Part shown: positions 1 to 6,236 of the stretch, piece after piece
How the letters are laid out: each line of letters starts with the position of its first letter
Position numbering within the stretch: the stretch's first letter is position 1
From: Candidatus Poribacteria bacterium
GTDB lineage: Bacteria > Poribacteria > DTPJ01 > WJIO01
Assembly (NCBI GenBank): GCA_014730235.1
Contig: WJIO01000440.1
Location: 1 to 6,523 of the forward strand
Direction: 5' to 3'
Length of the DNA: 6,523 nucleotides
Made by a program: the position numbers and the translations under genes
The notes under the pieces: generated by a model
Databases searched by the model: none
Told to the model about the DNA's origin: nothing
Seen by the model: the letters and a program-made list of their open reading frames with translations, nothing else

Positions 1-99
1 AGCGCCATTGGCCAAGACAAGAATCTCAGCTTTTGAGGCTATAAAGCCTATGGTTGCATAATTCGCCAACAGTATCATAAAATTTATGCTTGGAGACAT
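1..99 (-). CDS. Possible partial CDS, N-terminus of an exported protein
   Basis: An ATG at 99 opens a minus-strand frame that stays open for 33 codons to the window edge. The peptide starts MSPSINFMILLANYATIGF and continues IASKAEILVLANGA. The hydrophobic stretch at residues 8-20 followed by SKA could be a signal peptide cleaved after SKA, which would fit the exported neighbours. An alternative start is the ATG at 78 (MILLAN...). Neither start has a recognisable Shine-Dalgarno sequence and there is no basic n-region, so this could be a chance open frame or a gene remnant. The frame is closed upstream by a TGA at 133-135, inside the palindrome. No function can be assigned. Confidence 0.3.
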   Translation of the reverse strand, partial: MSPSINFMILLANYATIGFIASKAEILVLANGA

Positions 100-107
100 T
101 AATAAGA

Positions 108-143
108 CATTCCCGTGATTTTGTATACAAAATCACGGGAATG
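108..143. repeat. 36-bp perfect palindrome, possible terminator
   Basis: Bases 108-125 (CATTCCCGTGATTTTGTA) are exactly complementary to 126-143, giving 18-base arms with no spacer. As RNA this would be a 16-bp hairpin with a TATA loop. It starts 20 bases after the stop codon of the exported-protein gene at 164-919, where a terminator would be expected. The sequence after it on the minus strand (TCTTATTAATG) is only moderately T-rich, so it is not a textbook intrinsic terminator. Its ends, CATTCCCG and CGGGAATG, resemble the CATTCCTG core of the palindromic elements at 2759-2788 and 6314-6477, so it may instead be a mobile palindrome. The 8-base sequence TTGGAGAC occurs on both sides (90-97 and 157-164). 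Confidence 0.85.
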
Positions 144-163
144 AAAAATATGTAAATTGGAGA

Positions 164-919
164 CTATTTTATAGCTCCCCAGGTTGTAGTCAATTTGCTG
201 TCGGGCTGGACTGGTGAAGTGGTAAGAGGTTCGATGGTAATATTATCAAATTCAGCCTGCTGTGCATAAAGCTGTATACCGACAAAACCACCGGAATAAG
301 AATTATCCTGGGCAGAGATGCTGAGCCCATCTTCACGAGTAAAAGTGAAATTTCCATCTTCAACAATCAAAGTCCAGTGAAGTCTTTCACCTTCTGAATA
401 AGGAATATAGTCATCTTTTACGACTTCAAGAAGCTCGTACCAGGGTTCTTCGTTGCTGATACGTTTTGCTATTTTCATAAAAGGGCCGTCATAACCATCA
501 ACTGAACCAGCGGGCCATACATCATTAATCATGATGGCTCTGTAATGTTCATCAGTATCAGCATAAGCCCATACAAGACCCATACCATCGTTATCAGCGG
601 CTGCAACGTCTACATCCATCTGAAAGTTAGTAAACTGTTCGCCCCTGTAAATTAAGAAGGTTCCCAGAAGGCATGTGTCAGGAGCACTTCCCCAGATGTT
701 TGATCCCTGGAAAAGAACTTTACCGTCAAGACCCAACTGACTGTCGCGAATTTCCCATATACTTGGACCCTGATCACCCAGATTTTCGGGTGCTTCGTCA
801 ATAACTTCCCAATCGGTCATGTCCTCATCTTCAAAATCCAGAACAACGGCCTGGGCTATGCCAGCTATAAACATAACAGCAAGGCAAATAACAGCGATTT
901 TACTGAAATGAGATAACAT
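164..919 (-). CDS. Exported jelly-roll (lectin-like) protein with WG tail
   Basis: A 251-residue protein. Residues 1-24 form a Sec signal peptide ending IAQA, and with no lipobox cysteine it is probably not a lipoprotein. The mature part looks like a concanavalin A-like beta-sandwich. Landmarks are LGDQGPSIWE (47-56), SNIWG (73-77), DNDGMGLVW (109-117), HYR (125-127) and FDN (224-226). The acidic DNDG.G.V segment recalls the calcium-binding part of thrombospondin C-terminal and related glycan-binding sandwiches; this is inferred from motifs only. It is a paralogue of the protein at 1905-2657. The C-terminus SPVQPDSKLTTTWGAIK matches the tails of the two neighbouring exported proteins. ATG start with GAGGAG at 928-933, eight or nine bases upstream. 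It is separated from the gene before it by 196 bp of inverted repeats, so it may have its own promoter. The ligand is unknown. Confidence 0.9.
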   Translation of the reverse strand: MLSHFSKIAVICLAVMFIAGIAQAVVLDFEDEDMTDWEVIDEAPENLGDQGPSIWEIRDSQLGLDGKVLFQGSNIWGSAPDTCLLGTFLIYRGEQFTNFQMDVDVAAADNDGMGLVWAYADTDEHYRAIMINDVWPAGSVDGYDGPFMKIAKRISNEEPWYELLEVVKDDYIPYSEGERLHWTLIVEDGNFTFTREDGLSISAQDNSYSGGFVGIQLYAQQAEFDNITIEPLTTSPVQPDSKLTTTWGAIK

Positions 920-947
920 ATTTTAATCTCCTCTGTTTGTTGGTGGT

Positions 948-1090
948 TTGATTGCTTAATAAGATGTTTTTATAAAAAGCTTAAAACTTAATGTAGGTTG
1001 GGTTTCACATACTCAGCTCAACCTCCATAATTAATTACACATTTTCGATTCCATAAGGAAGATTATAAAAACATCTCATTTGGCAAATAA
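948..1090. repeat. 143-bp imperfect inverted repeat filling the gap
   Basis: Arms 948-975 and 1063-1090 are inverted copies matching at 23 of 28 positions. The inner 14 bases (962-975 AGATGTTTTTATAA; 1063-1076 its complement) match perfectly. The 87-base interior is largely asymmetric and carries a smaller hairpin at 991-1028. The structure takes up most of the 196 bp between two exported-protein genes and ends about 15 bases upstream of the downstream gene's ribosome binding site. It could be a small non-autonomous mobile element, a terminator for the gene before it, or a regulatory cruciform. No clear target-site duplication is visible. The right arm also contains TATAAT on the minus strand (1062-1067), but no good -35 box accompanies it. 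Confidence 0.65.
991..1028. repeat. Small hairpin, decayed GTAGGTTGGGT-type repeat
   Basis: Arms ATGTAGGTTG (991-1000) and CAACCTCCAT (1019-1028) pair at 9 of 10 positions around an 18-base loop. The left arm plus loop reads GTAGGTTGGGTTTCAC, which resembles a palindromic repeat I remember from many bacterial genomes (GTAGGTTGGGTTTC ... CAACCCAACCTAC). This copy would be degenerate, and the comparison is from memory. It lies inside the larger inverted repeat 948-1090. Confidence 0.5.
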
Positions 1091-1115
1091 ATCATTAGGA
1101 TATTAAACCCTAACT

Positions 1116-1892
1116 TTATTTTTTTAATTCTCCCCAGCTTACGGTTAATTTGCTAACCGGTTCTACTGGTGAGGCTTGTTTAATCAGCGAATTAATCTCT
1201 TCTTTTGTAAGTACCCGATCATAGAAATAGAATTCATCCAGTATACCATGCCATGCAGGATATGAATTATCGACGTTCTTACCAGAAGGCTCAGCACCGA
1301 TCATAAAATCCGAGCCATTGGTCGTTACATTACCTTCTCTTGTTCCCTTAGCTTCTTGTTCTCCATCCAAATAGATTATAGCGTCAACGCCGTCAAAGGT
1401 GAGGGTCATATGATACCACGTATCGGTCTTTAATTCTGTAGTGCCGATAACATGCAGATAGTCACCATTTACATGCACCCATGCGGTAGGTACTGCATTC
1501 TCGACGGTAAAGGCATAAGAGCCTCCGTCGGTTTTTGATATAATTGTGCGATAATCACCAAAGTTTGTGGCATTTACCCATGAAGCTATGGTAAATTCCT
1601 TGGCCACACTTAATTCAGGAGTGTCAGTTACCCGGACAAAAGAATTTCCAGGATCAGCTTCACCCAGATCAGCATTAAGAGCCACCCCCATATTAAAGTA
1701 TCCCGGAACTATCTGAGCATCACCTTCTAAAGTGCCGTCTATATTATTTTCTACTTTATTTATAACGGTTAAATCATCCACATTATCAAAGGAGTAGTGG
1801 ATCACTATACCATCTTCAATAGCCGAATTTACGCTTGAAACTGGAAGCAACACAACAAAGACAAAAGAAAGAGCAACAAGAGATCTTTTCAT
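1116..1892 (-). CDS. Exported LamG-domain (concanavalin A-like) protein with WG tail
   Basis: A 258-residue protein. Residues 1-24 are a Sec signal peptide (basic MKR, hydrophobic core, cleavage near VNSA). Residues about 28-235 form a LamG-type jelly roll, probably the Laminin_G_3 subgroup: FTIASWV (100-106), WYHMTLTFDG (159-168), IIYLDGE (172-178), FMIGAEP (196-202) and GILDEFYFYDRVLTKEEI (216-233), the usual closing strand. Such domains bind glycans or proteins outside the cell; the ligand cannot be predicted. The sequence is not obviously related to the two flanking exported proteins, yet it ends in nearly the same tail, SPVEPVSKLTVSWGELKK (241-258). The start lies 12 bases after the stop of the gene at 1905-2657. 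Its weak ribosome binding site AAGGA overlaps that TAA stop, so co-transcription and translational coupling are likely. Confidence 0.93.
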   Translation of the reverse strand: MKRSLVALSFVFVVLLPVSSVNSAIEDGIVIHYSFDNVDDLTVINKVENNIDGTLEGDAQIVPGYFNMGVALNADLGEADPGNSFVRVTDTPELSVAKEFTIASWVNATNFGDYRTIISKTDGGSYAFTVENAVPTAWVHVNGDYLHVIGTTELKTDTWYHMTLTFDGVDAIIYLDGEQEAKGTREGNVTTNGSDFMIGAEPSGKNVDNSYPAWHGILDEFYFYDRVLTKEEINSLIKQASPVEPVSKLTVSWGELKK

Positions 1893-1904
1893 TATAAGGT
1901 TTCC

Positions 1905-2657
1905 TTAATAATTCTTCATATGTCCCCACGAAGATGCCAATTTTCTGTTGGCATCCACAGCCCAGGTATCGGTAATAACCAGATTATCAAAGAATATTCC
2001 ACTCTGAGCATAAACCAGAAATCCGACTTTGCCTGTTTCATATGCGTTATCGGTGGCTTCTAAGGTTAATTTATCATCCACATAAAAACTAAAAGAATTT
2101 CCCGTAGCTTCCAGCCTCCAGTTTTGCGGCTGTCCCTGTACATAAGATTCATCACTTTCATCCAGAGTTTCATAGAAAGGAAGTTCATCGCCGCCATCGT
2201 CACCTAAACGACGTTCCAGCAAGCGATATGGACCTCTTCTGCCATTTGGTGAATTACCCGGGTCGATCATGGTTATATAGCGATAATGATTGTTAATATC
2301 CTCCCATCTCCAAACAAGTCCCATTCCGTCGTTATCGTTAGCAACAACATCAACTTCCAGAATAAAATCAGTCCATTCTTCAAGATCGTATACCACAAAA
2401 CTTCCAATAGCTACTGTATCAGTCGCATCTCCCCATATATTGCTGGATTGGCTCATTGCTGGACCATCAATAGGTGAATCCAATACTTCCCAGGATGATG
2501 GTCCCGGGTCTCCAAGATCGTCTTCATCGTAAACAACCCAGTCTCCATCACCCGGTCCCTGTCCAATTGTTGCATCATCAAAGGTTACCATTAAATCACC
2601 AGAAAGAACCGGAAACGCAATTAGGGCAAAACTTAGTACCGTCAATATAAACTTCAT
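1905..2657 (-). CDS. Exported jelly-roll (lectin-like) protein with WG tail, first of three
   Basis: A 250-residue protein starting MKFILTVLSF; residues 1-20 are a signal peptide (cleavage near VLSG) with no lipobox. The frame is open 36 codons further upstream, but that stretch runs into a hairpin repeat and lacks a signal, whereas ATG 2657 has AGGAGAGG just upstream. It is a paralogue of the protein at 164-919, sharing LGDPGPSSWE (48-57), SNIWG (72-76), DNDGMGLVW (108-116), HYR (124-126), FYETL and YAQSGIFFDN (216-225). A concanavalin A-like sandwich is inferred, with acidic DNDG as a possible calcium site. The C-terminus VDANRKLASSWGHMKNY is a looser version of the tail on the other two proteins. 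It is first in a likely operon with the LamG gene, 12 bases downstream. The binding target is unknown. Confidence 0.9.
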   Translation of the reverse strand: MKFILTVLSFALIAFPVLSGDLMVTFDDATIGQGPGDGDWVVYDEDDLGDPGPSSWEVLDSPIDGPAMSQSSNIWGDATDTVAIGSFVVYDLEEWTDFILEVDVVANDNDGMGLVWRWEDINNHYRYITMIDPGNSPNGRRGPYRLLERRLGDDGGDELPFYETLDESDESYVQGQPQNWRLEATGNSFSFYVDDKLTLEATDNAYETGKVGFLVYAQSGIFFDNLVITDTWAVDANRKLASSWGHMKNY

Positions 2658-2660
2658 TTT

Positions 2661-2669
2661 TCCTCTCCT
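2661..2669 (-). promoter_or_regulatory. Ribosome binding site fixing the start at 2657
   Basis: On the minus strand AGGAGAGGA ends three bases before the ATG at 2657. This makes the signal-peptide methionine the start and excludes the longer open frame that reaches into the hairpin at 2759-2788. An AT-rich inverted repeat (GAAAA ... TTTTC) lies directly upstream and might affect access. Confidence 0.8.
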
Positions 2670-2758
2670 GAAAATATATATTTTTTCAATTTGGCTTTTT
2701 AGAGTTAAGTTTAGTAATGAAGAAAGATCGCAAATTAAGCAAGAAAAACTTACTTTAT

Positions 2759-2788
2759 CTGTCATTCCTGCTTTTGCAGGAATGACAG
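2759..2788. repeat. 13-bp perfect hairpin, decayed palindromic element
   Basis: CTGTCATTCCTGC (2759-2771) and its exact complement (2776-2788) flank a TTTT loop. The stem core is identical to the core of the palindromic element at 6314-6477. Flanking bases also align without gaps: AACCCGGAA at 2821-2829 sits at the same distance from the core as in that element, and the left flank (AAGAAAAACTT..) resembles its left arm. This is therefore a shortened or decayed relative spanning roughly 2725-2833. It lies in the 288-bp gap between tldE and the exported-protein operon, where it could serve as a weak terminator or leader hairpin. No convincing promoter was found in this gap; a TATAAT at 2876-2881 on the minus strand lacks a -35 box. 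Confidence 0.8.
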
Positions 2789-2945
2789 CATATAGAAGTT
2801 TCTTATTATTACTACACGTAACCCGGAAACTCTTTCAATTTTAAGATTATTTCCTGGGAAACATTCCAAGTTGTAATTATAACAATGTATTGTTAAGAAA
2901 AGATAAAGGGTTGGTAAATTTTGAATTTTAATAACCTGAATTTAT

Positions 2946-4229
2946 CTATTTAGATATTATACTAAGGTTTTTGATTTTAATCGTGGGGGTTAAGACTCCT
3001 CCATAATTCCATTCAGTTTTATCTCCGATAGATTCTATGTTATTCAAGGCATGGTAGGTATTTCCTGCAAGCATGGTGTCCTTTACCCGTCCCACCACTT
3101 CACCATTTTCTATCTTGTAACCAAGCTGCACGTTTACGGAGAATTCACCGCTTATGGGATTCCCTTGCCCCAGACCTATTACGCTGTTGACGATCAAACC
3201 TTCTTTTGTATCTTTTATCATTTGCTCGTAGGAAGTGTTACCTGTATCTATAACCAGGTTTGAGGGATTGCATCCCGGGCCGTTTCCCGTTGACTTTGTT
3301 CCCGCTTTTCCGGCTGTTTCCAGATCATACAGGAAATTGACGGCTGTTCCATTTTCAATAAGGGGAGTTCTCTGGTGTGTTACACCTTCGGAATCATAAG
3401 GACCACTGTTATCCGCATAGTCAATCAGAGGATCATCAGTCAGGGAAAATCTTTCATCGGTTATTTTTTGCCCTAACTTTCCAGCCAATGGCGAAGCACC
3501 CAGAAACACATTTTTGCCATTGAAACCCATCCTTAGAGCCAACAAAAGCACATCAATGCTTTGAGGAAGGAAAATCACAGACATTTCACCGGAACTTATT
3601 TTTGCTGTGTTTTCAGCCATTCTGAAGAATTCAACGGCTTTTTCAGCAATAGCTTTATGGTCTACCTCCCGTTTTCGCCAACTGAAACCATGTCCAGCAT
3701 GGAGAATATCTGTTCCCCTTATCCAGCTTCCGTATACATACATACCGAAACCAGTTCCCTGCATGGAAAACTGACAGCCGCTGGAGTTGGCATATTCTGC
3801 ACTTCTGACGCTTTTTTCAACGCCGGAATGTAACAAAATATCGGAATTGTAAGATTTGACTATATCCATCATCTCCTGACTTGTATTAACCATCTCATCT
3901 TTATTCACATCATTGACTGATTCGTCGTATACTTTAACCTCAGGAGCTTCCTGGAAGGGGGGGAAATCAAAGTGGACTTTACTTCCGAACTCGGCCACTT
4001 CCAGAGTGCGCTCCACCAATCCATCAATATCATTGATGTCGGTAGTCTGGGATGAACCCTCTTTACCATCCAGTATTACTCTCAGGTTTATGGCTGTACT
4101 CTGGGAAGATTTCGCCGATTTTAATTTGTCATTTTCAAAGGCAATATCATCGGACTTAATACGACGCAGAACAGCTGAAGCTCCCTGGGCTTTTTTCATG
4201 GCTTTTTCTACGATTTTTTCTACTATCAT
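2946..4229 (-). CDS. tldE: TldE/PmbA subunit of the TldD/TldE peptidase
   Basis: A 427-residue protein, close to the roughly 450 usual for TldE (PmbA). The family architecture is clear: an N-terminal domain beginning with a helix and a region about 40-65 like the TldD N-terminus, then a C-terminal half with YDSEGVTHQRTPLIENG (278-294), FLYDLETAGKAGTKSTGN (299-316), DTKEGLIVNSVIG (340-352), SGEFSVNVQLGYKIENGE (360-377) and AGNTYHALNNIESIG (388-402). Where TldD carries HEAFGH this protein has FLPQSIDVLLLAL (220-232), so it has no metal site and should be the non-catalytic, substrate-shaping partner. In Escherichia coli TldD/TldE matures microcin B17 and degrades the CcdA antitoxin. The start ATG overlaps the tldD stop by one base (TAATG), with GGAGG at 4239-4243, pointing to translational coupling and equal subunit output. 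Confidence 0.95.
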   Translation of the reverse strand: MIVEKIVEKAMKKAQGASAVLRRIKSDDIAFENDKLKSAKSSQSTAINLRVILDGKEGSSQTTDINDIDGLVERTLEVAEFGSKVHFDFPPFQEAPEVKVYDESVNDVNKDEMVNTSQEMMDIVKSYNSDILLHSGVEKSVRSAEYANSSGCQFSMQGTGFGMYVYGSWIRGTDILHAGHGFSWRKREVDHKAIAEKAVEFFRMAENTAKISSGEMSVIFLPQSIDVLLLALRMGFNGKNVFLGASPLAGKLGQKITDERFSLTDDPLIDYADNSGPYDSEGVTHQRTPLIENGTAVNFLYDLETAGKAGTKSTGNGPGCNPSNLVIDTGNTSYEQMIKDTKEGLIVNSVIGLGQGNPISGEFSVNVQLGYKIENGEVVGRVKDTMLAGNTYHALNNIESIGDKTEWNYGGVLTPTIKIKNLSIISK

Positions 4230-5599
4230 TATTGTCTACCTCCCACAACCACGTCCTGAATTCTAATATGAGGCCCACCTATTCCTACAGTCAACCCCGA
4301 CTGACCACCTTTACCGCAGCCTCCGGGACCACCAGGGGCCCATTGTAAGTCGTCGCCTATCATGTCTATATTCATCAGGGTGTTAAAAACATTACCAGTG
4401 AGAACTACATCCCGGATTAACTCACATATCTGACCATCCCGGATCATATATGCATAACCCGCGCTGAAGGTGAACATCTCCATAGTTGTCTGGCCACCGA
4501 TCATGTCAAGGGCATATATGCCAAGTTTTACGTCCTTTATCATATCATCAAAAGCAGATTGACCTTTATTAATATAAGTGTTTGTCATCCTTACTATTGG
4601 TTCATTATGATAAGCCAAAGCCCGGGCGTTACCTGTGACGCTTTCACCCATAGTAGCGGCTGTTTCTCTGGAATGCAATCTGCCTACCAATATTCCGTCC
4701 TTGATAAGATAATTTTGCCGGGTTTTAACCCCTTCGTCGTCGTATTTCAATGTTCCCTGTTGGTCCGGGAAACTTCCATCGTCAATTATATTTAGGTTAT
4801 TTGGGCCGAACCTTCTACCCAGAACCATTATCTCTTTCATACGTTCATTTTCGTATACAAAATCCGACTCGCTGAGGTGTCCAAATGCTTCATGGGCAAA
4901 TACCCCGGTGAGACGAGGGTTAGTAACAACAGTGTATTTTCCCCCCTTAACCGGAGGGGCTGCAAGTAGATCAACAGCACGTTTCGCTGCTTTTTCAGCT
5001 TTTTCATGTAAACCCTCCACCACCTGGAAACCCGCGCTGCTGCCTATGCTTTCACGGCCAGGCTGAATATTATCACCATCCTTGGCTGTGGCGGAAATGT
5101 AGGCGGTGGCATAAGGTCTTTCATCCTCGATATATGTTCCCTCCGTGTTGGCATACCAGATTTTCCTGAAACTATCTCTATACATAACATTTGTGGTTTC
5201 AATTTTTTCATGGTAATTCAGAAGAATATCGTTATACTCCTGTATTACTGAGATTTTTTCTGATAGAGGTATATTACGGAAATCCTTTTCCAGCAGAAAC
5301 CGCGTCATATGTTGAACGGGCTCAACCCTGGCCAGTTTGCTTTTATCCTTACCTATAAGCTTTGCCGACTCGCAGGCCTCCTTAACCCTGACTTTCAGGT
5401 TTTTGAGGTCGTTAAAATCAGCATAACCCCAGGCTCCTTTATACAAAGCCCGAACCATACCCCCAACGGTTTTGGAAGAACCTACGCTATCCAGAGCTAC
5501 TCCCCGGAAGTTGGCCCAGGACTTACTTTCGTCTTCGATACGAATCTCCGCATATTCTACATCGCTCTTTAAAAGAGCTTCTTCCATTTGCTGTCGCAA
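4229..5599 (-). CDS. tldD: TldD catalytic subunit, zinc metallopeptidase
   Basis: A 456-residue protein, near the length of Escherichia coli TldD. The metal motif HEAFGHLSE (236-244) is intact, with H236 and H241 as expected zinc ligands and E237 as catalytic residue. The third ligand is C428 in GGPGGCGKGGQSG (423-435), as in other TldD proteins. Other family signatures are YDDEGVKTRQNYLIKDGIL (286-304), TGNARA (322-327) and TFSAGYAYMIRDG (377-389). With TldE it should form a cytoplasmic heterodimer that cleaves unstructured or modified peptides threaded through it. The best start is TTG at 5599, because AGGAG at 5608-5612 is eight bases away; the next methionine, ATG 5587, would be 20 bases from it. 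It lies 33 bp after the flavoprotein gene and overlaps tldE, so the three probably share a transcript. Confidence 0.96.
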   Translation of the reverse strand: MRQQMEEALLKSDVEYAEIRIEDESKSWANFRGVALDSVGSSKTVGGMVRALYKGAWGYADFNDLKNLKVRVKEACESAKLIGKDKSKLARVEPVQHMTRFLLEKDFRNIPLSEKISVIQEYNDILLNYHEKIETTNVMYRDSFRKIWYANTEGTYIEDERPYATAYISATAKDGDNIQPGRESIGSSAGFQVVEGLHEKAEKAAKRAVDLLAAPPVKGGKYTVVTNPRLTGVFAHEAFGHLSESDFVYENERMKEIMVLGRRFGPNNLNIIDDGSFPDQQGTLKYDDEGVKTRQNYLIKDGILVGRLHSRETAATMGESVTGNARALAYHNEPIVRMTNTYINKGQSAFDDMIKDVKLGIYALDMIGGQTTMEMFTFSAGYAYMIRDGQICELIRDVVLTGNVFNTLMNIDMIGDDLQWAPGGPGGCGKGGQSGLTVGIGGPHIRIQDVVVGGRQ

Positions 5600-5607
5600 T
5601 TTTCCTT

Positions 5608-5612
5608 CTCCT
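5608..5612 (-). promoter_or_regulatory. Ribosome binding site supporting a TTG start for tldD
   Basis: The minus strand reads AGGAG, eight bases, then TTG CGA CAG CAA ATG. Spacing fits TTG at 5599 and not ATG at 5587. A second purine run, AAGGA at 5603-5607, lies only three bases from the TTG, too close for a normal site and still 15 bases from the ATG. Confidence 0.7.
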
Positions 5613-5632
5613 GAGTAAATTTTTAAATACCC

Positions 5633-6175
5633 TTAGTCTTCAATTAACCATTTGCCGGTTATCTTCAATACTTCCACTTTCATTTCCAGATTTTGTCTCC
5701 TTACAGGAACCAGATCAACTATATCAAATCCGCATGTTCTCAATACTTTTTCCATGCTGACAGTGCATGATGGCGCGCCTCCACCACCGCCGCCGGCAAC
5801 GCAAATTCCTATACACTTTTTACCGGCTATATTCTCTTTTCCCGATTCGTGCATGCACGTTCTTCTCAATCGATCCAGAAAAGTTTTAAGGCTTTCGCTG
5901 AGATCGCCAAAATAGACAGGTGTAACAAAAGCCACAACATCAGCACCTTTTATTTTATCCACAAGTGAAGCAAAATCATCTTTTATAACACACTCGCCTT
6001 TTGTTCTGCATATACCCCATCCTGCGTTATCACATTGACGACATCTATCTATTTTCATCCTGGGCAGAAAAAACTGTTCGATCTCAGATATATTCATCCC
6101 CTGTATCATTCCATCTGCTGCCCTTGCTGTCTGACCGTCTGGATTTCTGCTTCCCATTATTATTAAAGCTTTCAT
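5633..6175 (-). CDS. Flavodoxin-fold FMN reductase / iron-sulfur flavoprotein-like oxidoreductase
   Basis: A 180-residue protein of the NADPH-dependent FMN reductase family. The first strand and FMN phosphate loop read MKALIIMGSRNPDGQTARAA (1-20). ADVVAFVTPVYFGDLSESLKTFLDRL (78-103) is the second FMN-binding region typical of the family. Cysteines C45, C48, C56 and C62 sit in CRQCDNAGWGIC...GECVIKDDF, where many relatives have the tighter CxxCxxC pattern of iron-sulfur flavoproteins. Whether a cluster is bound is uncertain, since the third cysteine is displaced. A glycine run (128-133) followed by APSC resembles a third cofactor-facing loop. The start at 6175 is set by AGGAGG five bases upstream; the frame is open 31 codons further but those codons cover the promoter. 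Probably first gene of an operon with tldD and tldE, perhaps a redox step; the substrate is unknown. Confidence 0.88.
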   Translation of the reverse strand: MKALIIMGSRNPDGQTARAADGMIQGMNISEIEQFFLPRMKIDRCRQCDNAGWGICRTKGECVIKDDFASLVDKIKGADVVAFVTPVYFGDLSESLKTFLDRLRRTCMHESGKENIAGKKCIGICVAGGGGGGAPSCTVSMEKVLRTCGFDIVDLVPVRRQNLEMKVEVLKITGKWLIED

Positions 6176-6180
6176 GATTT

Positions 6181-6186
6181 CCTCCT
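6181..6186 (-). promoter_or_regulatory. Ribosome binding site fixing the flavoprotein start
   Basis: A perfect AGGAGG lies five bases before ATG 6175. It rules out the longer open frame beginning at 6268, whose extra residues precede the family's first beta-strand and have no ribosome binding site of their own. Confidence 0.85.
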
Positions 6187-6236
6187 GGTATTGTAACTTG
6201 AATCCTGCAAAATGTTCCTGTATAATTGCTTTAGAT

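Noticed and set aside
2286-2532. Two plus-strand open frames (2286-2477 and 2290-2532).
   Set aside because: They lie wholly antisense within the well-supported gene at 1905-2657, and their proteins show no recognisable domain.
2658-2765. N-terminal extension of the exported protein to 2765 (MTDKVSFSC...).
   Set aside because: It would bury the signal peptide, begins inside the hairpin repeat, and lacks a ribosome binding site, whereas ATG 2657 has one.
3051-4266. Plus-strand open frames over tldE (3051-3263, 3561-3833, 3913-4266).
   Set aside because: Shadows of the tldE coding frame with no family match or ribosome binding site support.
164-5599. Direct functional link in which TldD/TldE removes the WG tails of the exported proteins.
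   Set aside because: TldD/TldE is cytoplasmic in known cases and these proteins are exported. The two groups are separated by 288 bp with a repeat, so adjacency alone does not support it.
4559-5915. Plus-strand open frames over tldD and the flavoprotein (4559-4795, 5309-5572, 5652-5915).
   Set aside because: Antisense shadows; the polyproline run in the last is the complement of the flavoprotein's glycine run.
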